A program made the translations under genes and the position numbers. From the NCBI GenBank assembly GCA_018660835.1, contig JABJJN010000089.1, positions 124,001 through 188,000 of the forward strand: a stretch of DNA of 64,000 nt, in the 5' to 3' direction. The notes under the pieces are model-generated. The model searched no databases and was not told the DNA's origin. It worked only from the letters and a program-made list of their open reading frames with translations. This DNA comes from Gemmatimonadota bacterium (GTDB taxonomy: Bacteria > Latescibacterota > UBA2968 > UBA8231). Positions 17,845 to 27,183 of this stretch are shown piece by piece. Every line of letters begins with the position of its first letter. Positions within the stretch are counted from its first letter, which is position 1.

Positions 17845-18612
17845 CTAGTTAGCAGCCGCTTCCAGTACTCCCCGCGCCATTTCGGTCACATCGCGCTCCA
17901 ACTGCTTCGGATCCTGTCGCAGAGCCTGCTCAAAACTGCTCGACATCTCACCGGGATAGACATCTTCGGTTCCATCTGCCAACGCGTCGAGGGAACTCGT
18001 CGCAATATGCTCAGGCGAGTCCTTGTCGAATTCGAGACCGGCAGCCATATCTGTGTCTACAGGGCCCGGATAAACGCCAACGACCGTCGTGCCCTGCTGA
18101 CCCAGTTCGAAGCGGAACGCCTGGGTTGCTGAGTGCAGGGCCGCCTTCGACGCGGAGTATGTAGGAGCGAGAGGGAAATTCTGCACCCCCGCGATCGAGG
18201 CAATGTTGATGATGCCACCGCCGCCGTTGCTACCCAGGATGCCGGCGAAGGCCCGCGTTACACGCAGTGTGCCAAAATAATTGACCTCCATATCTGCCCT
18301 GGCTGCAGCCAGATCATCATCGATGAGGGCCGCAGCAAATTGTGCCTGCCCGGCATTGTTGATGAGCAAATCGATGTCGCCTGCCTGAGCGGCAACGGCA
18401 GCGATCTGGCCAGCGTCGGTCACATCGATCTGCACGGGGATGACGCGTTCGGGGTCAAGGGCACGCAAATCATCGAAGGAATCCGTGCTGCGCGCACCGG
18501 CGTAGATCTTGGCTGACCCGCGATCAAGCAGGATTTTGACGAAGGCTCGACCGATACCACGATTGGCACCTGTCACGAGAGCAACGGATCCTGCGGGATT
18601 GAAAGTGCTCAT
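17845..18612 (-). CDS. Short-chain dehydrogenase/reductase
   Basis: 255 residues. TGANRGIG is the cofactor site, NNAG the structural motif, and the S-YSASK triad (NIASIAG...PTYSASKAAL) is intact. ATG 18612 is chosen over 18618 because AGGAG is then six bases upstream. An operator-like sequence at 18645-18658 matches one upstream of the adjacent TetR gene, so this is the likely target of that repressor and may handle its inducer. Confidence 0.92.
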   Translation of the reverse strand: MSTFNPAGSVALVTGANRGIGRAFVKILLDRGSAKIYAGARSTDSFDDLRALDPERVIPVQIDVTDAGQIAAVAAQAGDIDLLINNAGQAQFAAALIDDDLAAARADMEVNYFGTLRVTRAFAGILGSNGGGGIINIASIAGVQNFPLAPTYSASKAALHSATQAFRFELGQQGTTVVGVYPGPVDTDMAAGLEFDKDSPEHIATSSLDALADGTEDVYPGEMSSSFEQALRQDPKQLERDVTEMARGVLEAAAN

Positions 18613-18644
18613 GATCATCTCCTGGTGAGTTTTTGATTGTATCG

Positions 18645-18658
18645 ATCTACTAGTTGGT
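18645..18658. promoter_or_regulatory. Candidate TetR operator (SDR promoter)
   Basis: ATCTACTAGTTGGT shares a 12-base identical core (CTACTAGTTGGT) with the sequence at 19407-19420. The core is partly symmetric around ACTAGT. It lies about 33 bases upstream of the SDR start. Confidence 0.7.
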
Positions 18659-18743
18659 AGGGTAACTGGTGAAAAATGAAGGCGACCTCGCAGTCGCCGG
18701 ATGTTGCGGTTCCTGACTCCTCTGGATCAGCTTGGTCTTGTTC

Positions 18744-19355
18744 TCAATTGACGTCCTGAGTCTCTGCCGTCGGTTTCATAGATGCCTTCAATTGATCCAG
18801 CACGACGTGAAACTGGTTGGGCCCCTCGGCGCGTGCATTCTGCAGAGCTCCCTGCAGTGCTGCGTGAATCAACATCGCCTGGTCATCTGACGTGCCGGGA
18901 TAAAGCATCTGGTCCTTTGATCGGCCTTCTTCCAACAGACGCGCCAACCACCAGTGTCCGAGTTGGTAATACTCGTGCAGCTCATCTTTGATACTGTCAC
19001 CGATGACGTTGTGCTCGACTCTCAGACATCCCATGGGGCAGATCTTGGAACCGGAATCGGCCAGATTGCAACCGCCCCGCAGGAAAGCATCGAAGCGGTC
19101 CCAGGGGTCCGCAAACTGTTCGTCCAGCTTCGCCAGAAACTTCCGACGTGATTCACGGAAACGTTCAACAAGGGCCCTGCCCAATTCCTCTTTGGTGGCA
19201 AAATGATGATGGATACTCGCTTTCGAGATCCCCAGGCGCTGGGAAAGATCCGCATAACTGAAGGAGCTGAAGCTTCGCGTCTGCAGCAGTTCGGTCGTCG
19301 CTTCGAGGATCTGCTGCTTGCGATCGGCGGTCCCGGGTTTTGTTGCTGTCGTCAC
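18744..19355 (-). CDS. TetR/AcrR-family repressor
   Basis: 203 residues. The N-terminal helix-turn-helix (residues about 12-58: RKQQILEATTELLQTRSFSSFSYADLSQRLGISKASIHHHFATKEELG) is followed by a ligand-binding domain with PMGCLRVEH, as in TetR members of the AcrR type. GTG start. Matching palindromic sites upstream of itself and of the SDR gene indicate autoregulation and control of that enzyme. The inducer is unknown. Confidence 0.93.
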   Translation of the reverse strand: MTTATKPGTADRKQQILEATTELLQTRSFSSFSYADLSQRLGISKASIHHHFATKEELGRALVERFRESRRKFLAKLDEQFADPWDRFDAFLRGGCNLADSGSKICPMGCLRVEHNVIGDSIKDELHEYYQLGHWWLARLLEEGRSKDQMLYPGTSDDQAMLIHAALQGALQNARAEGPNQFHVVLDQLKASMKPTAETQDVN

Positions 19356-19406
19356 TTGAGCCCCCAGTCACCGAGGTTAAAATGTTCTTCTCTACAACCG
19401 CAATCT

Positions 19407-19420
19407 ACCTACTAGTTGGT
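19407..19420. promoter_or_regulatory. Candidate TetR operator (autoregulatory)
   Basis: ACCTACTAGTTGGT is an almost perfect inverted repeat (ACCWACTAGTWGGT form). It sits 52 bases upstream of the TetR start, and its core is repeated in front of the SDR gene. Confidence 0.75.
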
Positions 19421-19471
19421 TAAACGTCAACTATAGGATGCAAGAACAGGGCGAACGGTTCCAGAAAATAC

Positions 19472-22258
19472 TTATCTGTAGGCGCGTTCGAGATCGACAG
19501 AACGACCGTGGCTGTAGATCACGTAGCGCATGTGGTGTGTTCTACCTGCTTGTAGCTGCGTTGGCAAAGGCACATTCATCGACCCTGTCGCCGACGCGAT
19601 CGCGCGATAGCGGACAGGGGCCACAGGCATGAGGTCATACTCAGCATCAAGAATCACCGTCGTTCCGCCTGAACCACTGAGCCCGGAGATATCGATCGCC
19701 CGCGCCCTCTGCAGGGGTTGCCCCAGGCGTTGTGCCTCGAGATTCGGATCTGATCCATGCGTCGATGTGAGAATGGCGTCTGGAACCGCGTAGGGTCGTG
19801 ACGCCTGCAGATCATCGCCAAACAGGCTGATCTGGCGGTCGTCGGCAAAATACGGGATCGCCAGATAGAGTTCAGCCAGGTCCACATCCCCCGTCGCCGT
19901 CAATGTGAGATCAATGACGATGCGCTCATCTTCAAAACGTATGTCGCGCTCAACCGTCAGCGGCGCATAGAGGAGTGGCTCCTTCAATCGATAGGTACGC
20001 GATGAGGCATCGAAGTCAGCCTCCGCATCGACGAAACCACTGCAGACGATCGTCGGATCCACTTTGACATCGTCCCACACAGGGGTCACCGGTGTGTGGC
20101 GTCGTCCCCAGACGACATGTGAATCCCAGACATTGTGATTCTGCGCCATCAGCGTCGGTCCCACGCCGGGCACTGAAATAGCGGAGACAGCACCGACCTT
20201 CGTCGTCTTGCGACTGAAGGCACCATATCCGGGGCCACTATAACCCGCCAGCTGCACGTGGCCCCCAGCACCGACAGCACCTTGACCCTCAGCACCGTCC
20301 TCCCAGTCGGCCCAGGCGAACTGGGTCCAGTCCGCGACGCGATGCCCACTGTAAATGATGGCGTAATAGTTGGGCGTCTTCACAAAGTGAAACATGTCGT
20401 CGATGGAGCGAACGAAACTGCCCGACTCATGGGATGGCCACGTGCGGGCTGGCGTCTCCCCTTCCTCAGGCCGCCACAGATCACCGAAGACCACCTTGTT
20501 TCGTGCCGCCGACGGTAAACCCGTTTTGTGCGTCGTATAACGAGTCCGAAAATTCATATCTGTCGGCGACGTGATGTCGTTGAAGACGTTCTCCACATCC
20601 ATGCCACTCTTTGGCAGACTCATATGGGTTTTCAGCCAATACAGGTCCTGCCACCAGTCAACGACGCCCTCGATGGGCATCTCGCTCCAGACCCGTGCCA
20701 GATTGCCCTCCTGCTCCTGTCCATACTGTGCATCCCAACCCATCTGCTCCGCCATATAGCCGGCCGGCGTGCGCCCCAGATCGATGTAGTCAGCATCCGG
20801 GTTCACCGTTCCGAGTGAGCCCGTCGTCGTGAGACGCACAACATCACGCGCCATCATTGCTGCAATACTCTGATCCCCCGTGATCTGCAGAATCTGTTGC
20901 AGTTGCACGAGATTGTACGTCCACTGATTCGCCGTCTCGCCCATGTGCATCAGCCAGCGTCCACCGGCCCACAGGCGCAGCGCCGTCTGCCAGGCGGCCA
21001 CGACGGAATCGGGCAAGGCGCCTGACTCCATGTGGGGTCTCAATTTCAGCGCCACACGCGAGTCGAGGCCCAGCCCATACCAACCACTTCGCACGGGTGC
21101 AACGAAGGGCGATCCAGCACGGAAAGTGTGGGTCCAATCGACATCCCGCGTCTCATACCAGAAAAAGGGGGAAAGACGACGCATGCCATCCAGTCCTGCC
21201 AGGACGGCTGCAACATTCGTGTCGGCTCGATCATCGACACGCAGCTGGTCCGACCACGCATCGAGGCGTCGTTGATGATGGTGGAATGTGTGGCGGTCCT
21301 TGTTGTCGATCTCCATGCCACCGTGGATCAGCCGCGCCGTCTGCACGTCGGGTGCCAGCACGGGTGGTACGCCACGAATATGCAACCCCGCACCTGGTTG
21401 AGCTTCTGTGACGACAATCCGATAGACGGAGTTTTTCTGCGGCGCCTCATCGACAACGTATGTGAGGAAACTGCGAGCCCTGCGACTCGCAACCCGTGTT
21501 CCCGTCTCGTCATGAATCGAGAGCGTTGCAGTAGACGGCAGCACCTCTTCTGTGAGAGAAACACCGAGATGCTGCGTCGTGGCGGGCACCCACAGATACG
21601 CACCCGGGGCAAGGCGATCTCCATGCACCGATAGTGGACCGGGGCCCGGGTGGATCCCCGTGGCAATCGGTCGATCCGGTGTCAGGGAGATATAGTGATC
21701 CCAACTGGCGATGACGACGACGCGATACAGACCAGGGCCTGCATCAGGGACCTCGACATGCACCAAGGTTGGATCCAGCTGTTCAGGTGCCTGCAGCACC
21801 GGCGATCGCGTCTTGCCCGGCGGCACGCCACCTGGGCTGTGCACTCGATGCCATTCGCGGTAGCGATAATCGGCGAAGACGTCGTAGATGCCTTCCCGGT
21901 GATCGGCATCGCCGGAGGTGATGCCATCGTCAGGTACCAGCTGACGTGCAAGCACCTCGTCTTGTGGTCCGATGACAGAGACCACAACGGGACGCTCACC
22001 TTGCATATAGATGTTCTGATCACGGATCGTGAGATCCAGATTGAAACCGCCGCCCGTCTCATCCTGCATGTGAAAGATGAGCCACTCGCGGGTGCGCCAG
22101 AGCATATCCGCGCCAAGCCAGGCGGTCCCCGGATGTTCGCCGCGCCAGGCGGGCACAGAGGGCGCCGAGCGATCTCGACCCAACGCCGAACTCACTGTGA
22201 CACAAGCCAGAATTGTGCTCACAACGAGCATCCAGCGTCTGCTCGTGATAGCAGTCAT
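19472..22258 (-). CDS. Large secreted protein, polysaccharide-lyase-like architecture
   Basis: 928 residues with a signal peptide (MTAITSRRWMLVVSTILACVTVSSALG). The N-terminal third is beta-rich. The middle (about 380-560) looks like an alpha/alpha toroid: WQTALRLWAGGRWLMHMGETANQWTYNLVQLQQIL. The C-terminal third is a long beta-sandwich (TVERDIRFEDERIVIDLTLTATGD). This order matches heparinase/alginate-lyase-like enzymes, but no catalytic motif is recognised with certainty. The start at 22258 gives a signal peptide and a seven-base gap to the PhyH gene. Sulfatases in the window would suit a lyase on sulfated glycans. Confidence 0.6.
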   Translation of the reverse strand: MTAITSRRWMLVVSTILACVTVSSALGRDRSAPSVPAWRGEHPGTAWLGADMLWRTREWLIFHMQDETGGGFNLDLTIRDQNIYMQGERPVVVSVIGPQDEVLARQLVPDDGITSGDADHREGIYDVFADYRYREWHRVHSPGGVPPGKTRSPVLQAPEQLDPTLVHVEVPDAGPGLYRVVVIASWDHYISLTPDRPIATGIHPGPGPLSVHGDRLAPGAYLWVPATTQHLGVSLTEEVLPSTATLSIHDETGTRVASRRARSFLTYVVDEAPQKNSVYRIVVTEAQPGAGLHIRGVPPVLAPDVQTARLIHGGMEIDNKDRHTFHHHQRRLDAWSDQLRVDDRADTNVAAVLAGLDGMRRLSPFFWYETRDVDWTHTFRAGSPFVAPVRSGWYGLGLDSRVALKLRPHMESGALPDSVVAAWQTALRLWAGGRWLMHMGETANQWTYNLVQLQQILQITGDQSIAAMMARDVVRLTTTGSLGTVNPDADYIDLGRTPAGYMAEQMGWDAQYGQEQEGNLARVWSEMPIEGVVDWWQDLYWLKTHMSLPKSGMDVENVFNDITSPTDMNFRTRYTTHKTGLPSAARNKVVFGDLWRPEEGETPARTWPSHESGSFVRSIDDMFHFVKTPNYYAIIYSGHRVADWTQFAWADWEDGAEGQGAVGAGGHVQLAGYSGPGYGAFSRKTTKVGAVSAISVPGVGPTLMAQNHNVWDSHVVWGRRHTPVTPVWDDVKVDPTIVCSGFVDAEADFDASSRTYRLKEPLLYAPLTVERDIRFEDERIVIDLTLTATGDVDLAELYLAIPYFADDRQISLFGDDLQASRPYAVPDAILTSTHGSDPNLEAQRLGQPLQRARAIDISGLSGSGGTTVILDAEYDLMPVAPVRYRAIASATGSMNVPLPTQLQAGRTHHMRYVIYSHGRSVDLERAYR

Positions 22259-22265
22259 CTTGTCC

Positions 22266-23114
22266 CTAGGAGTAGGTCGGCGCCGTAAACACATCCTGAA
22301 AGTCACCGTTCTGGACGGCACGCATATACTCGCGCTCGAAAGGGGCCTCGCGCAGCCTGGCCGGACCATTGCGAATATCGACGGGCATCCCGGCAGATTC
22401 CGGACAATGGCTGTAGATCATCAGACGACGCGGCCGACCTGAGACGTTGGCGCGAGAATTGTGCACAGTGAGCACGTGAAAAATCATGAAAGACCCTGCT
22501 GGCGCGATCATGTCGACACCGGCGTCGTGGTCGATCAGATGCGGCAGCACCTGCAGACCATTGTCCATCCGCTCGTGCTCCAGATGTCGTTTGTGGGATC
22601 CAGGCCAGATCCGCAGAGAGCCGTTCTCTGTCGTGCAGTCATCGAGGAGCAAGGCCGAAGAGACGACGGTCTGCGGATAGTTCTGCGCCGCATAGTATGC
22701 CCAGTCATTGTGCACAGGGAAGGCATCATCCAACTGACGAATGGGGAGCCCCTCGACGTCCTCTGGCAGTGGCTGCTTGCCATTTAGTTTCTCTTCCATC
22801 AGGACAGGTTCATCTCCCATGATCTGCCGCAAGGGCTGCACGATACGTTCGTCTTCGATCGCTCTGGTAAAGGCCAGTGACAGATCGTTGATGGGCTGAA
22901 TCTTGCGCACCATCTGCACGCCCTGCGACGTCCGGCGCCAATCGAGGCGACCACTGAGCCGGTCGTGCATCAGTGAAGAATTGAGCATGAGCTCGAGCAG
23001 GTAGTCAGCTTCCTTCTGCAGCCCTGCGACCTCTTCCGGGCTGAACAGATTCTGCAGAATGAGATAGCCATTCTGTTGGAAGAAATCGAGTTGATCATCA
23101 CTCAGAGTCGTCAT
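22266..23114 (-). CDS. Phytanoyl-CoA dioxygenase (PhyH) family protein
   Basis: 282 residues. The proximal motif is H-N-D in FPVHNDWAYYAAQNYP; SLRIWPGSHKRHLEH is the usual PhyH loop; HVLTVHNSRANVSGRPRRLMIYSH provides the distal His and the 2-oxoglutarate Arg. It lies between the second transglutaminase gene (36-base gap) and the secreted lyase-like gene (seven-base gap), so it may be co-transcribed with both. Substrate unknown. Confidence 0.9.
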   Translation of the reverse strand: MTTLSDDQLDFFQQNGYLILQNLFSPEEVAGLQKEADYLLELMLNSSLMHDRLSGRLDWRRTSQGVQMVRKIQPINDLSLAFTRAIEDERIVQPLRQIMGDEPVLMEEKLNGKQPLPEDVEGLPIRQLDDAFPVHNDWAYYAAQNYPQTVVSSALLLDDCTTENGSLRIWPGSHKRHLEHERMDNGLQVLPHLIDHDAGVDMIAPAGSFMIFHVLTVHNSRANVSGRPRRLMIYSHCPESAGMPVDIRNGPARLREAPFEREYMRAVQNGDFQDVFTAPTYS

Positions 23115-23150
23115 GCTTCCACTCTTTGAATCAGGTTCGTTGCGGGGTAT

Positions 23151-23993
23151 TTATGCGGATACGTCCGTCGAGATTTGCAGTTGCACACTCATCTGCGCCT
23201 CCACATTGCTGCCTCGAAATCGGCCGACGAAGGGACGTGCATCCATCGAACCGGGCCCCGACGCCAAGGCAACATGGCGATCTGCCACCACCAGGCCCAG
23301 ACTCGGATCGTAACCACGCCAGCCGGCACCCGGCAGATAAACCTCCGCCCAGGCATGGAGGAATCGCTCTTGGTCGGCAGAGCCGGCGACATAGCCCGAG
23401 GTAAATCGAGCCGCCAGTCCCGCCACGCGACAGACCTCCATGAACAGGACGGACACATCACGACATGCACCACGACCACGTCCCAGAGTCTGCGCAGGTG
23501 TGAGCGGATCTCCTTCCAGGCGCGTTTCCGTAGGACACAGATCGTGAATTCGCTGATTCAGCAACCTCGCGAAGGTGGCCGGCTTCGACTCTGAGGCTGA
23601 CAAGATCTGGGCGGCGAGATCAGTGACGGCTGGCCCGGCGTCGTGTCTGAGATAGGGCGCGAGCTGCAGTTGGATCTGCTCATACTGGACAGGCAGCGAG
23701 TCCGCTTCCGCGTCGAGTAGATACGCGAAGGGCTGGTCGCGCAGTGTTTCCACGATGGAATGAGAGACAAAGCGAAGATGGTCGTGATGGCCGGAGAACC
23801 AAGGTCGCATCGTCGCATTGCCATCGAGATCTACCAGATGTGCACAGCCTGTGGGCTCCGGTGAGATCTCGAGATCGAATTCGATCAGACGTTGACTCGC
23901 GTCGCTGCGCGGTCGAATCCGCAGAAGATGAGGTTCGAGGAAAACGGCGTGGCTGTATTGATATTCCGTTTCGTGCCTGATCTCGAAGCGCAT
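23151..23993 (-). CDS. Transglutaminase-like protein with bacterial N-terminal domain
   Basis: 280 residues. An N-terminal beta domain (RFEIRHETEYQYSHAVFLEPHLLRIRPR) precedes a papain-like transglutaminase core: Cys in GRGRGACRDVSVLFMEVCR, His in FLHAWAEVYLPGAGWRGYDPS, Asp in the same segment. In Anbu operons such proteins are suspected amide-bond hydrolases or ligases acting on a peptide tag. It ends the five-gene core operon, four bases after the Anbu peptidase. Confidence 0.9.
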   Translation of the reverse strand: MRFEIRHETEYQYSHAVFLEPHLLRIRPRSDASQRLIEFDLEISPEPTGCAHLVDLDGNATMRPWFSGHHDHLRFVSHSIVETLRDQPFAYLLDAEADSLPVQYEQIQLQLAPYLRHDAGPAVTDLAAQILSASESKPATFARLLNQRIHDLCPTETRLEGDPLTPAQTLGRGRGACRDVSVLFMEVCRVAGLAARFTSGYVAGSADQERFLHAWAEVYLPGAGWRGYDPSLGLVVADRHVALASGPGSMDARPFVGRFRGSNVEAQMSVQLQISTDVSA

Positions 23994-23997
23994 GATG

Positions 23998-24756
23998 CTA
24001 CTCGGATTGTGCCCGCCTGAAGATCGGTTGATCTTCGAGCTCGCCGAAGATCTCCGTCATCCACGCGGTCGGTGCTCTATCGAGCTGCTCCGTAATGCTC
24101 TGCTGCCACCAGCTGGACAGTTCCTGCATCTGGTCTTCCTCGAAGCGCCGTTCCACCATCTTTGACGTACCCTGCCGATACAGCACCACATCCAGCGGGA
24201 AGGCGACATCGATCGTGCTGTTGCGGGTCGCATCAAAGGCCAGATATCCTGCCTTGAGCGCGGTCTCCAGTGGCGTGTCGTAACGCAACACGCGATCGAG
24301 CAAGGATTTACCGTAGCCTGACTCACCAATGATGTAGTAGGGGCTCGCCTGACTCACCTCGACCCAATTGCCTTGTGGATACAGCATATAGAGACGGTGT
24401 TCATCGTCGTTCTCCAGTTGCCCACCCACCAGTGTATGCAGATTGAATCGCAAACCTGCTTTCTTCAGCGCCTTCTCATCTTCTTTGGCGACACGTCCAA
24501 TCTGCTTGGCCAGCGCATTCACCGCTTTGTACAGGCGGTCGAAGCTGTGTTCGCTCTCGTCGATCACCTCGTCGAAGTAGGTCAGCGCTTTGTCACGCAC
24601 CGAACGCAATCCCGAGGTCATCACAAACATCGGCCGCTCGCCATACTCGTGAATCGACACTTTCCGTGCCGTGAGACGCTCTGTACCCGTTGTGATGCGC
24701 GTATCGGCAATACCGACCAGGCCTTGTTCGGTTTTGATGCCTAAGCAGAAAGTCAA
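23998..24756 (-). CDS. Anbu, proteasome-related Ntn-hydrolase
   Basis: 252 residues. After Met the chain begins TFCLGIKTEQGLVGIADTRIT, the proteasome-like pattern in which Thr2 becomes the N-terminal nucleophile; the D of ADTR and the K of ARKVSIHEYG complete the usual triad. Length and the tight link to alpha-E, ATP-grasp and transglutaminase genes identify Anbu (ancestral beta subunit), a ring- or helix-forming peptidase whose substrates remain unclear. No ATPase unfoldase accompanies it. Confidence 0.9.
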   Translation of the reverse strand: MTFCLGIKTEQGLVGIADTRITTGTERLTARKVSIHEYGERPMFVMTSGLRSVRDKALTYFDEVIDESEHSFDRLYKAVNALAKQIGRVAKEDEKALKKAGLRFNLHTLVGGQLENDDEHRLYMLYPQGNWVEVSQASPYYIIGESGYGKSLLDRVLRYDTPLETALKAGYLAFDATRNSTIDVAFPLDVVLYRQGTSKMVERRFEEDQMQELSSWWQQSITEQLDRAPTAWMTEIFGELEDQPIFRRAQSE

Positions 24757-24773
24757 TGGAGCTCCAGATCAGT

Positions 24774-25733
24774 TCAGGTGGAAACAGTGGGGTTGATAGG
24801 AAAGAACGATTGCGACACGGCACCATTGACGGCATTCAGCTGTGCCTGCAGACCATCGAGGAACTGATGTAGCCCTTGATCGATGATTTCACCAATGTCT
24901 GTATAGACGAGACCGGAGCGCAGACGACCAATGCTGCGTTCGGCCTCATTGCCAAAGGTATTGGCCGGTGTTCCCGTGATCAGATGTAGTGAGCGCTCCA
25001 CTTCGAGCAGACAGTAGTGGATGGAACGTGGGAACTCCGGATCGAGGATAAGGAAGGCCGCCACATCGCGGGGCTCGATACGCCCATAACGCTTGCGATA
25101 CATTTCGAAGGCACTCGCCGACTTGAGCAAGGCCGACCATTGAATGTTGTCATAGGGTGTCCCCACATCCTGTACCTGTGGCAGCAGGATGAAATACTTT
25201 ACGTCGAGGATTCGCGATGTCTTGTCCGCCCGCTCCAGCATGGCGCCAATGCGTCCAAAATGCCATGCTTCACCGTGCGACATCGTCGCCGACATGATCC
25301 CCGTGAAGGTGTGGCATGCCATCTGCACCCGTGCGAAGAAATCGTCGGGCACTTCAAGGGCAATGCCCTTGTGTACACCGGCGACCATCAGGTAAAACGT
25401 GTTGATCTGCTGCCACATCTCGGATGAAATAATCTGGCGCACAGAGCGTGCATTCTCGCGCGCCCGATCGAGGCACGAGATAATCGAGTTGGGATAGTCT
25501 CTGTTGAATGTGAGGAAGTCGATAACACTCTCTTGTGTCGCCTCGCCATTGCCTTCCACAAAGCGCTCGTAGTCGCCGGTCACCTTCACCAGCGGTGCCC
25601 ACTGATCGGTCCGCATCTGCATCGGCTGATCGAGACTCAGATGCAGGTTCACCTGGATGAAGCGCGCAATATTTTCTGCACGTTCGACATAACGATTCAT
25701 CCAGTAGATGGCGTCTGCCGCACGACTAAGCAT
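24774..25733 (-). CDS. Alpha-E domain protein
   Basis: 319 residues, all helical. ATG 25733 gives the family start MLSRAADAIYWMNRYVERAENIARF. RILDVKYFILLPQ and later conserved Glu/Arg-rich helices are present. Alpha-E proteins always accompany circularly permuted ATP-grasp enzymes and are thought to work with them in making a peptide-like product; no reaction is proven. It overlaps the ATP-grasp gene by eight bases. Confidence 0.92.
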   Translation of the reverse strand: MLSRAADAIYWMNRYVERAENIARFIQVNLHLSLDQPMQMRTDQWAPLVKVTGDYERFVEGNGEATQESVIDFLTFNRDYPNSIISCLDRARENARSVRQIISSEMWQQINTFYLMVAGVHKGIALEVPDDFFARVQMACHTFTGIMSATMSHGEAWHFGRIGAMLERADKTSRILDVKYFILLPQVQDVGTPYDNIQWSALLKSASAFEMYRKRYGRIEPRDVAAFLILDPEFPRSIHYCLLEVERSLHLITGTPANTFGNEAERSIGRLRSGLVYTDIGEIIDQGLHQFLDGLQAQLNAVNGAVSQSFFPINPTVST

Positions 25734-27183
25734 GATCTGACTCCTGCGCTGTCGTGGCCAGCACCCACGTATCTTTGCTGCCACCGCCCTGGGATGAATT
25801 CACCACAAGAGATCCCTTGCGCATGGCGACACGTGTCAGTCCACCGGGCATCACATACACATCCTCGCCGTAGAGGATAAATGGCCGCAGATCGACGTGT
25901 CGACCTTCGAAGTGGTCATCCACAATCACCGGTGAACGTGACAGGGCAAGTGTTGGCTGCGCGATGTAGTTGCGAGGATCCGCCTTGATGCGCTGGGCGA
26001 AGTCTGCTTGCTCAGCCGCTGTCGAGTGCGGTCCGATCAACATCCCATAACCACCCGATTCATTTGCCGCCTTCACGACCAACTCATCCAGGTGCTCCAA
26101 TACGTAGCGGCGATCATCGTCATCCCAGCACAGGTAGGTCTGTACATTCGGCAGGATCACCTCTTCCTGCAGATAGAATTCGATCATCTTCGGTACGTAG
26201 GCGTAGATCACTTTGTCATCAGCGACACCTGTGCCAGGTGCATTGGCTAATCCCACATTGCCCGCACGGTAGGCATCCATCAGCCCCGGTACGCCGAGGG
26301 TAGAATCGGCACGGAAAACGCCTGGATCGAGGAAATCATCATCGATGCGACGATAGATCACATCGACACGCTGCAACCCTTGCGTTGTGCGCATCATGAC
26401 CAGATTGTCGACGACGACCAGATCCCGCCCTTCGACCAACTCTACACCCATCTGCTGTGCCAGAAAGGCGTGTTCGAAATACGCCGAGTTGTAGATGCCG
26501 GGCGTCAACACGACTACCGTCGGCGACGGTATATGTTCAGGTGCCAGAAAACGCAGAGACTGCAGAAGTCGATCGGGATAGTCGTCGATGGCGCGCACAT
26601 GGGATGCACCAAAAACCTGTGGGAATGTGCGTTTCAGAACCTGACGATTCTCCAGCACATACGACACACCGGATGGACAACGCAGGTTGTCCTCCAGCAC
26701 GTGAAACTGCCCACTCTCGTCACGCACCAGGTCAGTACCAGTCACGTGACACCAAATGCCAGAGGGTGGGCGCAAACCGACGCAGGCTTCACGGTAACCA
26801 CTGGCCGATTCTACGACGAAGCTGGGGATCACGCCGTCTTTGATGATACGCTTGTCGTGGTAGACATCGTCTATGAAGAGATTCAGCGCCTGGATTCGCT
26901 GCTTCAAGCCGCGTTCGATGCGGGCCCAATCGTGCGCCTCTACGACGCGGGGGATGATGTCGAAGGGCATGATCTTTTCGGCGCCTGCGTCGTCACCGTA
27001 GACATTGAAGGTGATCCCCATGTTGAGCAGGACCAGCTCTGCCGCTTCCTGTCTACGTCGTAGATCGCCATCAGGAAGAGCACTGATTCGATCGACCAAC
27101 AACGCTGCACCCTCGCGTGGCAGGCCTCCTGATGCGATCAGTTCGTCGTAGAAACGGCCGGGGTCATAGCCAGAGAAATTCAT
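25726..27183 (-). CDS. Circularly permuted ATP-grasp ligase-like protein
   Basis: 485 residues. Recognisable segments are GYDPGRFYDELIASGG, RPPSGIWCHVTGTDLVRDESGQFHVLEDNLRCPSGVSYVLENR, and VVKAANESGGYGMLIGP, the last two carrying ATP and metal ligands. The family is predicted to form amide bonds between a carboxylate and an amine at the cost of ATP, perhaps adding amino acids to a peptide. ATGA overlap with the upstream transglutaminase gene. Confidence 0.93.
   Translation of the reverse strand: MNFSGYDPGRFYDELIASGGLPREGAALLVDRISALPDGDLRRRQEAAELVLLNMGITFNVYGDDAGAEKIMPFDIIPRVVEAHDWARIERGLKQRIQALNLFIDDVYHDKRIIKDGVIPSFVVESASGYREACVGLRPPSGIWCHVTGTDLVRDESGQFHVLEDNLRCPSGVSYVLENRQVLKRTFPQVFGASHVRAIDDYPDRLLQSLRFLAPEHIPSPTVVVLTPGIYNSAYFEHAFLAQQMGVELVEGRDLVVVDNLVMMRTTQGLQRVDVIYRRIDDDFLDPGVFRADSTLGVPGLMDAYRAGNVGLANAPGTGVADDKVIYAYVPKMIEFYLQEEVILPNVQTYLCWDDDDRRYVLEHLDELVVKAANESGGYGMLIGPHSTAAEQADFAQRIKADPRNYIAQPTLALSRSPVIVDDHFEGRHVDLRPFILYGEDVYVMPGGLTRVAMRKGSLVVNSSQGGGSKDTWVLATTAQESDHA

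Noticed and set aside
26380..27063. 227-codon open frame on the plus strand
   Set aside because: Lies wholly inside the well-conserved ATP-grasp gene and has no family character.
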